A DNA stretch of 33,097 bases, from the NCBI GenBank assembly GCA_029012285.1, contig JAQXLU010000034.1, forward strand, positions 1-33,097. Reading direction: 5' to 3'. The DNA is from Clostridiales bacterium. GTDB lineage: Bacteria > Bacillota > Clostridia > Christensenellales > Aristaeellaceae. The notes beneath the pieces were generated by a model. That model saw nothing but the letters and a program-made list of their open reading frames with translations, had not been told where the DNA came from and did not search any database. Made by a program: the position numbers and the translations under genes. This document shows positions 1-7,547 of the stretch, piece by piece (within the stretch, counting starts at the first letter, position 1; each line of letters begins with the position of its first letter).

Positions 1-138
1 GTTCATCGCCTTCGCGGAGCCCTTCTGCGCCAGCGTCATGCAGATTGCGGCGGTCAGGGTCGTCTTGCCGTGGTCAACGTGACCGATGGTACCAATGTTC
101 ACGTGGGGCTTTTTGCGCTCGTAGCGTTCCTTAGCCAT
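1..138 (-). CDS. tuf: Elongation factor Tu, N-terminal fragment (runs off the window)
   Basis: This is the first 46 codons of EF-Tu, the GTPase that delivers aminoacyl-tRNA to the ribosome in the cytoplasm. The protein begins [20 protein letters not shown] and contains the P-loop GHVDHGKT at residues 19-26, which is typical of EF-Tu. The ATG is at 138-136, with an AGGAGG ribosome binding site about 10 bases upstream (near 149-154). It is the last visible gene of the str operon, 101 bases downstream of fusA, and no separate promoter is obvious in that gap. The C-terminal ~350 residues lie outside the window, so integrity cannot be judged. Residues 27-46 ([20 protein letters not shown]) fit the family. 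Confidence 0.96.
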   Translation of the reverse strand, partial: MAKERYERKKPHVNIGTIGHVDHGKTTLTAAICMTLAQKGSAKAMN

Positions 139-239
139 GGGAAATTCCCTCCTAAATTCTCAATCGTGCTAATCGCTGGAAATACCGGCGTCAGCATCAG
201 GTGATTTGCATATGCTTGCCTGGGGCAGTGGTTTGCCAA

Positions 240-2351
240 TTACTTCTTGGCGCGGGCGCCGATGACCTTCTCAGCCACGTTGCGCGGCACTTCCTCGTAG
301 TGGTCGAACTGCATGGTGAACATGCCGCGACCCTGGGTACGGGAGCGCAGGTCGGTGGTGTAGCCGAACATCTCGGACAGTGGCACGTACGCATGGATGA
401 TCTGATCCTGCGCGCGGGCTTCCATGCCGTCCACACGGCCGCGGCGGCTGGACACATTGCCCATCACGTCGCCCATGTACTGCTCGGGCACGATGATTTC
501 GACCTTCATCACAGGCTCCATCAGCACGGGATCGGCCTTCTCCAGCGCGGCCTTGAAGGCCATGGAGCCAGCGATCTCGTAGGCGGTGGCGGAGGAGTCG
601 ACATCATGGTAGGAACCGTCAACGACAGCCGCCTTGAAGTCCACCAGCTCAAAGCCCTCGTAGCCGGACTTGGCAGCGCCCTGAATACCGTCGTTGATGG
701 GGGCGATGAATTCCTTGGGGATCACGCCGCCGACGATGCGGGATTCAAACTCGTAGCCCTTGCCGGGCTCGTTGGGCTCGACCTCGATCCAGCAGTGGCC
801 GTACTGGCCGTGACCGCCGGTCTGACGGACGAAACGGCCCTCGGCCTTGACCGCCTTGCGGATGGTGGCCTTGTAGGTAACCTGGGGCTTGCCGATGTTC
901 GCCTCCACCTTGAACTCGCGCAGCAGGCGGTCGACGATGATGTCCAGGTGCAGCTCGCCCATGCCGGCGATAATGGTCTGGCCGGTCTCCTGGTTGGTGT
1001 AGGTCTTGAAGGTGGGATCCTCCTCAGCCAGACGCAGCAGGGCCATGGTCATCTTGTCCTGACCGGCCTTGGTCTTGGGCTCGATGGCGACCTCGATCAC
1101 GGGATCGGGGAACACCATGGATTCGAGGATGATCTGGTTCTTCTCATCGCACAGGGTATCGCCGGTGGTGGTATCCTTCAGACCCACAGCGCCGCCAATT
1201 TCGCCGGTGTAGATCATGTCCACCTCTTCGCGGTGATTGGCGTGCATCATCATGATGCGGCCCATGCGCTCGCGCTTCTGCTTGGTGGAGTTCATGACGT
1301 AGGAGCCAGCCGCCAGCGTACCGGAGTACACGCGGAAGAAGGCCAGCTTGCCGACGAAGGGGTCCACCATGATCTTGAAGGCCAGGGCGGAGAAGGGCTC
1401 GTCATCGGAGGGATGGCGCTCCAGCTCGATCTCGGCATCGTCAGGATCGGTGCCCTTGATGGCGGGGATATCCAGGGGGCTGGGCATGTAGTAGATGATG
1501 TTGTCCAGCAGGGGCTGCACGCCCTTGTTGCGGTAAGAGGTGCCGCAGCAAACGGGGTTCATGGTGCAGTTGATGGTGGCCTTGCGGATGGCCGCGCGAA
1601 TCTCCTCCACGGTGATGCTCTCCGGATCCTCGAAGAACTTCTCCATCAGGGCTTCGTCGGTCTCGGCGACCTTTTCAACCATCTCGTCGTGGTACTGCTG
1701 CGCCAGCTCGAGCAAATCGGCGGGGATTTCCTCCTCGCGCACATCCTTGCCCTCGTTGTCGTAGTAGACCTCAGCCTTCATGGTGACCAGGTCGATGATG
1801 CCGCGGAAGGTCTCTTCCTTGCCGATGGGCAGCTGAATCGGCACCGCATTGGCATGCAGGCGATCCTTCATCATGGACACGACGCGGAAGAAGTCAGCGC
1901 CGGTGATATCCATCTTATTGACGTAGGCCATACGGGGAACCTTGTAGGTCTCGGCCTGCTTCCACACGGTCTCGGACTGGGGCTCAACGCCGCCCTTGGC
2001 GCAGAAGACGGACACAGCGCCGTCCAGCACGCGCAGGGAACGCTCCACCTCCACGGTGAAGTCCACGTGACCGGGGGTGTCAATGATGTTGATGCGGTAG
2101 GTCTTGTCGCGGTTGCTGGGCTCGGTGGGGTCGTGCCACACACAAGTGGTAGCCGCGGAGGTGATGGTGATACCGCGCTCCTGCTCCTGGACCATCCAGT
2201 CCATGGTGGCGGAGCCTTCGTGGGTCTCACCGATACGGTGGGTCTTACCAGTGTAGAACAGGATGCGCTCGGTGGTCGTGGTCTTACCGGCGTCGATATG
2301 AGCCATGATACCGATGTTGCGCACCCGCTCAAGCGGATGACTGCGAGGCAT
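240..2351 (-). CDS. fusA: Elongation factor G
   Basis: EF-G is the translocase GTPase that moves tRNA and mRNA after peptide bond formation and works with RRF in ribosome recycling. The 703-residue product is full length. It shows AHIDAGKTT (residues 17-25, G1), [10 protein letters not shown] (G2), DTPGH (G3) and NKMD (G4), then domain II, and the domain IV/V signatures [10 protein letters not shown] and [10 protein letters not shown]. The start [20 protein letters not shown] fits the family, and AAAGGAG lies just upstream of the ATG at 2351. It sits between rpsG and tuf in the usual str-operon order. A 110-base gap separates it from rpsG, and I see no internal promoter of good quality there. 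Confidence 0.98.
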   Translation of the reverse strand: MPRSHPLERVRNIGIMAHIDAGKTTTTERILFYTGKTHRIGETHEGSATMDWMVQEQERGITITSAATTCVWHDPTEPSNRDKTYRINIIDTPGHVDFTVEVERSLRVLDGAVSVFCAKGGVEPQSETVWKQAETYKVPRMAYVNKMDITGADFFRVVSMMKDRLHANAVPIQLPIGKEETFRGIIDLVTMKAEVYYDNEGKDVREEEIPADLLELAQQYHDEMVEKVAETDEALMEKFFEDPESITVEEIRAAIRKATINCTMNPVCCGTSYRNKGVQPLLDNIIYYMPSPLDIPAIKGTDPDDAEIELERHPSDDEPFSALAFKIMVDPFVGKLAFFRVYSGTLAAGSYVMNSTKQKRERMGRIMMMHANHREEVDMIYTGEIGGAVGLKDTTTGDTLCDEKNQIILESMVFPDPVIEVAIEPKTKAGQDKMTMALLRLAEEDPTFKTYTNQETGQTIIAGMGELHLDIIVDRLLREFKVEANIGKPQVTYKATIRKAVKAEGRFVRQTGGHGQYGHCWIEVEPNEPGKGYEFESRIVGGVIPKEFIAPINDGIQGAAKSGYEGFELVDFKAAVVDGSYHDVDSSATAYEIAGSMAFKAALEKADPVLMEPVMKVEIIVPEQYMGDVMGNVSSRRGRVDGMEARAQDQIIHAYVPLSEMFGYTTDLRSRTQGRGMFTMQFDHYEEVPRNVAEKVIGARAKK

Positions 2352-2461
2352 AAAGTTCGCTCCTTTCAGCGTTGGCTGTCACACAGGGCACGGGGAAGCC
2401 GTGCCAGCTGGCGGACGTGTCAAACAATACGTGAATGCGTGTCGTTTGTACTTTGCAGCTC

Positions 2462-2932
2462 TTACCAGCGGTAGTGAGCGAAAGCCTTGTTGGCCTCGGC
2501 CATACGGTGCATTTCTTCCTTGCGCTTCACAGCGGCGCCAGTGTTGTTCATGGCGTCCAGCAGTTCGCCGGCGACGCGCTCGGCCATGGTCTTCTCGCCG
2601 CGCTTGCGGGAGAACTCAACCAGCCAGCGCAGGGCCAGGGTCTGACGGCGCTCGGGACGGATCTCGATCGGGACCTGGTAGGTCGCGCCGCCGACGCGAC
2701 GGGCCTTCACCTCCAGGGAGGGAGCCACGTTGGCCAGGGCAGCGTTGAACACTTCCAGAGCGTCCTTGCCGGTCTTTTCCTTCACCATCTCGAAGGCGTC
2801 ATAGCACACGTTCTGAGCAACGCCGCGCTTGCCGTCGAGCATGATCTGATTGATGAACTTGGTCACAACCGTGGTCCCGTAAACAGGATCCGGCAGAACC
2901 TCGCGCTTGGGTACAAAACCGCGACGGGGCAT
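2462..2932 (-). CDS. rpsG: 30S ribosomal protein S7
   Basis: S7 is a primary 16S rRNA binding protein that nucleates assembly of the 30S head and lies near the E site. The start [19 protein letters not shown] is the family N-terminus, giving 156 residues, the usual bacterial length. The reading frame stays open upstream to about 3112, but those residues have no S7 character. The ATG at 2932 has a good AGGAGG about 8 bases upstream, so I use it. The conserved segments [22 protein letters not shown] and [14 protein letters not shown] are present. It lies between rpsL and fusA. The 392-base spacer towards rpsL is unusually long for this operon. Confidence 0.97.
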   Translation of the reverse strand: MPRRGFVPKREVLPDPVYGTTVVTKFINQIMLDGKRGVAQNVCYDAFEMVKEKTGKDALEVFNAALANVAPSLEVKARRVGGATYQVPIEIRPERRQTLALRWLVEFSRKRGEKTMAERVAGELLDAMNNTGAAVKRKEEMHRMAEANKAFAHYRW

Positions 2933-3324
2933 AGTCAATACCTCCTGAAAATCGTCTGAATCTTGTCGTGAGTCAGCGGTGATCGTCCTTCGGGGCCAAA
3001 GCGCCCGGGGGATCAGCGCTTCCCTTGAGCAGTCTGTGTCCGGAGCAAGGCACATGGCCGTCCTTTGACAGGCTGCACATGTGGATTGCGTGGGGGCTTC
3101 GCCCCTTTTCAAGCATCCCCGGATGGGTGTCCTCTCCCCTGGGGCGGCAAGTCAGCATCAAGCCGCTTCGGCCCGGTCAGGCCGCCAAACGCCATGCACC
3201 TGAGCAAACGCGCCATCCTTCCGGTTCCAGGGAAGGGGCTCGTCCGCGCGGCATGTTGCGCGTCTGTCAAGGGCTGCGAGGGATGCTCATGCAGGTTCCG
3301 AAGAGATGTGCCAGCAGCTGGCGC
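2933..3324. other. Long rpsL-rpsG intercistronic spacer (392 nt)
   Basis: This spacer would be transcribed on the minus strand between rpsL and rpsG. I see no convincing gene in it. It contains several short GC-rich inverted repeats, such as GGGGGCTTCGCCCC near 3090-3103, and ends with the rpsG Shine-Dalgarno. No uridine-rich tract suggests a strong terminator and no TTGACA/TATAAT-type promoter is clear. It may hold a processing or feedback site for S7, but that is only inference from its position. Confidence 0.5.
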
Positions 3325-3699
3325 TTACTTCTTCGGGCGCTTGGCACCGTACTTGGAACGGGCCTGCATGCGCTTGGCCACACCGGCAGTATCCAGCGCG
3401 CCGCGGATGATGTGGTAACGGACGCCGGGCAGGTCGCGAACGCGGCCGCCGCGGATCAGCACAACGCTATGCTCCTGCAGGTTGTGGCCGATACCGGGAA
3501 TGTAGCAAGTACCTTCGATACCGTTGGTCAGACGGATACGGGCGATCTTACGCAGAGCAGAGTTGGGCTTCTTGGGCGTCGTGGTCTTGACGCTCAGGCA
3601 AACGCCGCGCTTCTGAGGGCAGCTCTGCAGAATGGGCGCGGTAGACTTGTTGATAGCCTTCTCGCGGCCCTTGCGAACCAGCTGATTGATCGTGGGCAT
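3325..3699 (-). CDS. rpsL: 30S ribosomal protein S12
   Basis: S12 sits at the decoding centre and controls accuracy of tRNA selection. The 124-residue product starts [20 protein letters not shown] and carries the two decoding loops: [12 protein letters not shown], with Lys43 and Lys44, and [13 protein letters not shown], whose Asp89 is the residue often methylthiolated by RimO. Lys43 is the wild-type residue at the classic streptomycin-resistance position, so nothing suggests S12-based resistance. The ATG at 3699 has an AGGTG-type site upstream. It follows the small L7Ae-family gene with a gap of 75 bases, as expected for Bacillota. Confidence 0.98.
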   Translation of the reverse strand: MPTINQLVRKGREKAINKSTAPILQSCPQKRGVCLSVKTTTPKKPNSALRKIARIRLTNGIEGTCYIPGIGHNLQEHSVVLIRGGRVRDLPGVRYHIIRGALDTAGVAKRMQARSKYGAKRPKK

Positions 3700-3774
3700 G
3701 AGAGCACCTCCAAATTTATATCCAAAAGATTCCGCAACCCTCGGAAACTATTTGGCATCGTGATGGGGAAACCT

Positions 3775-4017
3775 TTACTTGAGCACCGCTGCGGCAGCGC
3801 AGCCGATCTTCAACCCGCAGACCCGGCCCAGCTCCTTGTTCGACTCGACCTTGTGAACCGGAACGTTCGCCTCCGCGCAGGCGCGGGTGACCTTCTGGTA
3901 CAGGAACGTGTCGATGTCGCTGGCGACAAACACGCACGCGGCTTGCCCGGCGGTCAGCGCGCGAAGCACCGCCTTGGTACCCACCGCTTTGCTCGCGGCG
4001 GCCTTCAACATCTCCAT
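3775..4017 (-). CDS. ybxF: L7Ae/L30e-family ribosome-associated RNA-binding protein (YbxF-like)
   Basis: The product is an 80-residue basic protein of the L7Ae/L30e family, whose members bind kink-turn RNA; the B. subtilis YbxF homologue lies between rpoC and rpsL. Visible family features are the AACVFVASDID strand-helix segment, the VPVHKVESNKELGRVCG core and the hydrophobic AAAAVLK tail. I chose ATG 4017 (MEMLKAAASK) because AGGAGGT lies 8 bases upstream and longer versions add unrelated residues. Here it is the first gene of the str operon, directly behind a promoter, instead of following rpoC. Its exact role is not settled even in B. subtilis. A second L7Ae-family gene lies at 24497-24844. 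Confidence 0.88.
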   Translation of the reverse strand: MEMLKAAASKAVGTKAVLRALTAGQAACVFVASDIDTFLYQKVTRACAEANVPVHKVESNKELGRVCGLKIGCAAAAVLK

Positions 4018-4035
4018 AGCACTGACCTCCTGTGG

Positions 4036-4050
4036 ACGGGCGATGCCCGT
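4036..4050 (-). promoter_or_regulatory. Leader hairpin just ahead of the ybxF ribosome binding site
   Basis: A perfect 6-bp stem with a 3-nt loop (ACGGGC-ATC-GCCCGT on the minus strand) ends a few bases before the AGGAGG of the L7Ae-family gene. It could affect ribosome access. A second possible pairing in the same leader is TTGCAC (4072-4077) with GTGCAA (4101-4106). Because the protein belongs to a kink-turn-binding family, feedback on its own leader is conceivable, but I do not see a clear kink-turn consensus. Confidence 0.4.
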
Positions 4051-4121
4051 TGCTGCGGCGCGTTTGCGGATTTGCACACCTCAAAAGGGCAGCTCTTATC
4101 GTGCAAGCGCTCAACTCGTAC

Positions 4122-4150
4122 AGTTTATCATTGATCCTCCCCGATGTCAA
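4122..4150 (-). promoter_or_regulatory. Sigma-A-type promoter of the str operon
   Basis: On the minus strand a perfect -35 TTGACA (4150-4145) is followed after exactly 17 bases by TAAACT (4127-4122), a 4/6 match to the -10 consensus. Transcription would begin near 4115, giving a leader of about 98 nt before the first gene. This fits an operon that no longer lies downstream of rpoC and needs its own promoter. Confidence 0.7.
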
Positions 4151-4319
4151 CAGGTTTTGCAGATTTTTTGTGCATTTATCGGACTTTTTTGCTCCTTTTA
4201 CCTTCCTGTTGAAAGAGCTTTCATGCACACACTTTGTAGCGTATCTATTCATCAAGATTTCAGAAATATCTTTGTATTTCTTTCATTTTCTCGTCATTTC
4301 TGATGAAGGAGGCTCCCCC

Positions 4320-5258
4320 ATGCGCCGATTCCGCCTGCTCCTGCTGCTGTGGATGCTGCTCCCCTTGACCGCCTGCCAATCCCGAGCCCCAAAGGACTTC
4401 TCCGCCGAACCCCTCCCCCTTGCCTCGGCTGATCCGCCTACCCTGAGCGTGCACGTTCTCAGCGCGGACGCAGTGGTCAGCATGGACATCGAGACCTACG
4501 TCGCCGGGGTGGTCGCGGGGGAAATCCCGAACGATTGGCCCATGGAGGCCCTCAAGGCCCAGGCCATTCTCGCGCGCACCTTCACGGTGAAGTTCATCAC
4601 CGAGAAGGACAGCCGCTACCCCGGTGCGGACATCTCCACCGACATCACCGAAGCCCAGGCCTACAACGCCGACGCGGTGAACGCCCGCATCCGCCAGGCT
4701 GTGCAGCAAACGCAGGGGCTGGTGCTCCTCACCGCGGACGGACGCCTCCCCTACGCGTGGTTCCACGCCCATTCCGGCGGCATAACCGAGACCGCTATCC
4801 ACGGGCTGGACTGGCAGGGCATGGAGCCGACCTACACCAAGGTCACCGACGGGGAGGAATCCTCCGCCGCGCCGCAAAGCGTACAGGCCTGGCAGGTTGA
4901 ATTCACCGCCGTGGAATTCCTCGCCGCCTGCCGCAGAACCGGCGCGGACGTGTCCGGCTGCCACACGATCACGATCGACCAAAAGGGAAAAAGCGGCCGC
5001 GCCGTCACCTTGCAAGTGGACGGCACAGCCGTGAACGCCGCGCGGTTGCGCCTGGCCCTGGGAAGCACCGTGATGCGCTCCACATTGCTGACCGAGCTGC
5101 GCGTGGAGGACGGTACCATCCACATGGCCGGGCGCGGCTACGGGCACGGGGTCGGCATGCCGCAATGGGGCGCGTATGCGCTGGCACAGCGCGGCATGCG
5201 CGGTGAGGAAATCGCGCTTCATTATTATAGCGGGCTTCATTTAGCCAGGCTGTGGTGA
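4320..5258 (+). CDS. SpoIID/LytB-domain lipoprotein
   Basis: The product has 312 residues. It starts with a lipoprotein signal peptide (MRRFRLLLLLWMLLPLTAC, lipobox LTAC with Cys19), so it is probably anchored on the outer face of the membrane. The SpoIID domain follows: YVAGVVAGEIPNDWPMEALK with Glu68 in the GE-P motif, matching the catalytic Glu of SpoIID, a lytic transglycosylase acting on peptidoglycan with its stem peptides removed. Then come a THSGG-like WFHAHSGG segment and the C-terminal GRGYGHGVGMPQWGAYALA signature. The ATG at 4320 has AAGGAGG 7 bases upstream. In spore formers SpoIID works in engulfment with SpoIIP/SpoIIM; neither is nearby, so this may be a vegetative SpoIID-like paralogue. 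It ends flush against the convergent SdpI-like gene. Confidence 0.88.
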   Translation: MRRFRLLLLLWMLLPLTACQSRAPKDFSAEPLPLASADPPTLSVHVLSADAVVSMDIETYVAGVVAGEIPNDWPMEALKAQAILARTFTVKFITEKDSRYPGADISTDITEAQAYNADAVNARIRQAVQQTQGLVLLTADGRLPYAWFHAHSGGITETAIHGLDWQGMEPTYTKVTDGEESSAAPQSVQAWQVEFTAVEFLAACRRTGADVSGCHTITIDQKGKSGRAVTLQVDGTAVNAARLRLALGSTVMRSTLLTELRVEDGTIHMAGRGYGHGVGMPQWGAYALAQRGMRGEEIALHYYSGLHLARLW

Positions 5259-5903
5259 CTACTTGTGTTTGCTGCGGAAAAGGCGGTAGGAATACACCGT
5301 CGGCGCGACCAGCACCACCACCAGCGCACCCCCAACCAGCCACATGCGCAGGGGTGCCAGGAACGAGGACGCCATAATGATCAGGCCGCACACCACCCAA
5401 ATGGGTGCGGCGAAGCGATGGGTACGGTTCCAGTTGTCCTCGTCCTCCAGCGTCCAGGGCAGCTTGATGCCCAGCGTCCAGGTCTGCTTGCACTTGGGCA
5501 GCCAGTTGCCGATCACCACTATGACCACACCAACCAGCAACGGCACGACGACCTCCGCCGCCACATGGTAGCCCAGGCCATTGCCCAGCACAATCACACT
5601 CATCACGATAGAGATCACGGGGCAGATCCACAGCACCAGCCCCATGACCTTGCCTTCCAGGTTCTCCGCCTTGGGATCGAACCTGAGGCTGCCAAAGGCG
5701 CACAGCCAATGGAGGAGGATCAGCAGCGCCGGAATGCCCAGCACCGCGAAGGTGCGGCTGCTGAAGCCGTTTGGCGTGCCGGATGCGTCGAAATGCGTGG
5801 CCAGCTGATCGGGCAGCCTGTTCCACAGGATGATGCCTGCCACCAGGGGCAGCAGCATCACCAAGGTCGTGATGATGAGGGTTTTGCGATACTTTTTCAA
5901 CAT
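5259..5903 (-). CDS. SdpI-like membrane protein (DUF1648 + SdpI domains)
   Basis: This 214-residue integral membrane protein has about six hydrophobic segments. The N-terminal part (LPDQLATHFDASGTPNGFSS) is a DUF1648 motif, and the segment IGNWLPKCKQTWTLGIKLPW followed by TLEDEDNWNRTH is the SdpI signature. In B. subtilis SdpI gives immunity to the SdpC cannibalism toxin and sequesters the repressor SdpR at the membrane. The gene starts one base after the stop of the ArsR-type gene (TGATATG), has GGAGAG upstream, and is surely co-transcribed and probably translationally coupled with it. The pair copies the sdpRI arrangement. No sdpABC toxin genes are in the window, so the ligand is unknown. 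Its TAG stop abuts the TGA of the convergent SpoIID-family gene with no spacer. Confidence 0.87.
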   Translation of the reverse strand: MLKKYRKTLIITTLVMLLPLVAGIILWNRLPDQLATHFDASGTPNGFSSRTFAVLGIPALLILLHWLCAFGSLRFDPKAENLEGKVMGLVLWICPVISIVMSVIVLGNGLGYHVAAEVVVPLLVGVVIVVIGNWLPKCKQTWTLGIKLPWTLEDEDNWNRTHRFAAPIWVVCGLIIMASSFLAPLRMWLVGGALVVVLVAPTVYSYRLFRSKHK

Positions 5904-5904
5904 A

Positions 5905-6171
5905 TCAAGTCTCTCCTTTCAGGTCCTTCATCCAAAGCATGATGTCCTCCAGCACGGAGGTGTTCAGGGTGTAGATGATGTATTTGCCCTCCCGCCGGTC
6001 GCGGATGAGATCGGCCTCCCGCAGCACCGACAGATGCCTCGAAATGGCCGCCGCTGTGACGGAAAAGTGTTCGCTGATTTCTCCGGCGTTCTTGTCGCCG
6101 TCCCGGAGCAAGGAGAGGATCTCCCGCCGCGTCGGGTCTGCCAGCGCCCGCAACGTATCCTGCAATGACAT
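5905..6171 (-). CDS. ArsR-family winged-helix repressor (SdpR-like)
   Basis: The product is an 88-residue ArsR-type regulator: MSLQDTLRALADPTRREILS opens the domain, ISEHFSVTAAAISRHLSVLR is the recognition helix region, and RREGKYIIYTLN is the wing. No ArsR metal-binding CxC motif is present, so it is unlikely to sense arsenic or similar metals. The chosen ATG at 6171 has AAAGGAGG upstream; the frame extends 10 residues further but without family character. It is the first gene of a two-gene operon with the SdpI-like membrane protein. In the B. subtilis parallel, SdpR represses its own operon until SdpI captures it. A perfect palindrome at the predicted transcription start (6200-6225) fits autorepression. 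Confidence 0.9.
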   Translation of the reverse strand: MSLQDTLRALADPTRREILSLLRDGDKNAGEISEHFSVTAAAISRHLSVLREADLIRDRREGKYIIYTLNTSVLEDIMLWMKDLKGET

Positions 6172-6199
6172 CGAATGGCCTCCTTTCCGACCAATGTGC

Positions 6200-6225
6200 A
6201 ACGATTAACATTTAACTTAATCGTT
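6200..6225. promoter_or_regulatory. Operator palindrome of the ArsR/SdpI operon
   Basis: A perfect inverted repeat, AACGATTAA (6200-6208) and TTAATCGTT (6217-6225), is separated by 8 AT-rich bases. It lies immediately downstream of the -10 element and covers the predicted start site and early leader. That size and placement are typical of a dimeric winged-helix repressor site, so I infer it is bound by the adjacent ArsR-family protein. Confidence 0.75.
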
Positions 6226-6231
6226 AATTGA

Positions 6232-6260
6232 ATAATAGCAGAAAACCGGGCCGCTGTCAA
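6232..6260 (-). promoter_or_regulatory. Promoter of the ArsR/SdpI operon
   Basis: On the minus strand TTGACA (6260-6255, 6/6) and TATTAT (6237-6232, 5/6) are separated by exactly 17 bases. This is the best-looking sigma-A-type promoter in the window. Transcription should start near 6225, inside the operator palindrome, so repressor binding would block it efficiently. Confidence 0.8.
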
Positions 6261-6278
6261 CCCGGTTCTGCGATTTAA

Positions 6279-7163
6279 TCAATATTTAATCTCCGAGGGA
6301 ATCCGGTGGGTCAGCCAGGTCACGCCATCGGTGAAGGCGCACACGAAGCCGGGCACGGTGTAGGCGAAGGGGATATCGCCCCGCTGGATGGCCTTCCAGC
6401 CGGCAGTTTGGCGGTGGTTGTTGGTCACCACCAGGAACAGTGGGGACACCGCCGCCCTGTATTCCGCGCGGAGCGCCTCGATGCCGTGGTGGGGGTACTT
6501 CAAAATGTCCGCGTCCAGCTGCTCGCCATGCAGTTCGGCCATCTGCCTCTGACCCTCGTCCTGCAAATCGGCCGCCATGAGCAGTGTGCGCTCCCCGTAG
6601 GTGACGAGCAGCTGTGCGGAGCAGTTGTTCAGCTGATTCGCCCGCCCCTCCAGCTTCCACACCTCGATGGTCGCGCCGCCCAGGGTGAACACATCCCCGT
6701 CGGCGAAGGTTTTCACCGGCACGCCCGCCCGCTCCGCCACCGCAACGGCGTTGATCATGTGGGCGTTGTAGTCCAGCGGGAAGCACACCCACAATTCGCC
6801 CACGGTGATCTCCTTGAGCAGATCCCGCAGCCCACCGATGTGATCCTCATGGGGGTGGGTGTTGACGACCCGGTCAATATGGGTGATGCCCAGCTGCTTG
6901 CACATGTTGATGATGCGCACCGCCTGCCCCTGGGTGGCGCAATCCACCAGCATGGTTTCGCCGCCGCAACGCAGGAAGGCCGCGTCACAGTTGAGAATCT
7001 GCGGGAAGATCACCTCCAACAGCGGTGCATCCTCCGCAAAGGCGAAGTCAGCATGCACCTCCGGCGCGTTGATGCGGTCCACCAGCACAGGGGGCGCATC
7101 CTCCCCCAGGGCAGACACCATCATCACCAGCAGAAGCAGACAGCACAGGACACGCTTGACCAT
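6279..7163 (-). CDS. Exported metallo-beta-lactamase-fold hydrolase (ComEC/Rec2-like MBL domain)
   Basis: This is a 294-residue protein with an N-terminal signal peptide (MVKRVLCCLLLLVMMVSALG, likely cleaved after ALG), so it acts outside the membrane. The mature part is a metallo-beta-lactamase fold with the metal motif HPHEDH at residues 103-108, a later Asp in MAADLQDEG and a His pair in KYPHHGI. The pattern resembles the C-terminal MBL domain of ComEC/Rec2 and its free-standing relatives, some of which are nucleases or phosphodiesterases. The substrate is unknown. The ATG at 7163 has AAAGGGGA upstream; a TTG codon 21 bases earlier is a less likely start. It is divergent from rpoB. The gap to the ArsR gene (about 107 bases) contains the promoter of the latter, so the two are probably separate transcripts. 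Confidence 0.85.
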   Translation of the reverse strand: MVKRVLCCLLLLVMMVSALGEDAPPVLVDRINAPEVHADFAFAEDAPLLEVIFPQILNCDAAFLRCGGETMLVDCATQGQAVRIINMCKQLGITHIDRVVNTHPHEDHIGGLRDLLKEITVGELWVCFPLDYNAHMINAVAVAERAGVPVKTFADGDVFTLGGATIEVWKLEGRANQLNNCSAQLLVTYGERTLLMAADLQDEGQRQMAELHGEQLDADILKYPHHGIEALRAEYRAAVSPLFLVVTNNHRQTAGWKAIQRGDIPFAYTVPGFVCAFTDGVTWLTHRIPSEIKY

Positions 7164-7182
7164 CCCACGATCCCCTTTCAGC

Positions 7183-7200
7183 AAAAAACGCCTTTCGGCG
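7183..7200 (-). terminator. Short terminator-like hairpin in the MBL gene leader
   Basis: On the minus strand CGCC-GAAA-GGCG is followed directly by TTTTTT, i.e. a 4-bp GC stem (5 with a G-U pair) closed by a GNRA tetraloop and a U-run. It lies only 20 bases ahead of the MBL start codon, so it could attenuate that gene or stop stray leftward transcripts from the divergent region. The stem is short, so strength is uncertain. Confidence 0.4.
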
Positions 7201-7294
7201 CGGTTTCTACTACTATATAAACATCAACGCACAGGGGCATGCGAAGCGTCATGGGATTTTCGCAAATTTCTGTGCACAAATCCCGCCAAAGCCC

Positions 7295-7323
7295 TTGACA
7301 ATCACAAAAGGTTATGATAACAT
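7295..7323 (+). promoter_or_regulatory. rpoBC promoter
   Basis: A perfect -35 TTGACA (7295-7300), a 17-base spacer and TAACAT (7318-7323, 4/6), preceded by a TG one base upstream (extended -10), form a good sigma-A-type promoter. Transcription would start near 7330, giving an untranslated leader of roughly 218 nt before rpoB. Confidence 0.7.
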
Positions 7324-7547
7324 TTTACCTTGCATCAGTATCTTTGTGTATTGCTGCCGCTTTTCCTATGCCCTTGTATTTTACACGCTTTTGCCGCAAA
7401 ATGCAAGAGGAAAATGCAGCCTCTGCACTCACCAATTGGAACTGAAGCGGACATTGTATCAGCCGGTGCGCTGCATCGGCGCTGCGTGCCATCTTCGGGC
7501 GCTGTGCGCGGAGAGGGCCGACGATGTAAGAGGGGTGATAGCTTTTT

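Larger units (their letters stand above)
7164..7547. other. Divergent intergenic region between the MBL gene and rpoB (384 nt)
   Basis: The region holds the rpoB promoter (7295-7323), its ~220-nt leader, and a short terminator-like hairpin reading towards the MBL gene (7183-7200). A TATATA box on the minus strand near 7213-7219 could serve the MBL gene, but its -35 is poor. The genes normally found upstream of rpoB (rplJ-rplL) are absent. I see no small gene with support here. Confidence 0.6.

Noticed and set aside
201-2474. Long open frame antisense to fusA (His/Gly/Leu-rich)
   Set aside because: It is the reverse of a highly biased GC-rich gene; its composition is typical of a shadow frame and there is no ribosome binding site or family match.
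2933-3161. N-terminal extension of S7 or small ORFs in the rpsL-rpsG spacer
   Set aside because: The extra residues have no S7 similarity and the AGGAGG before ATG 2932 defines the start.
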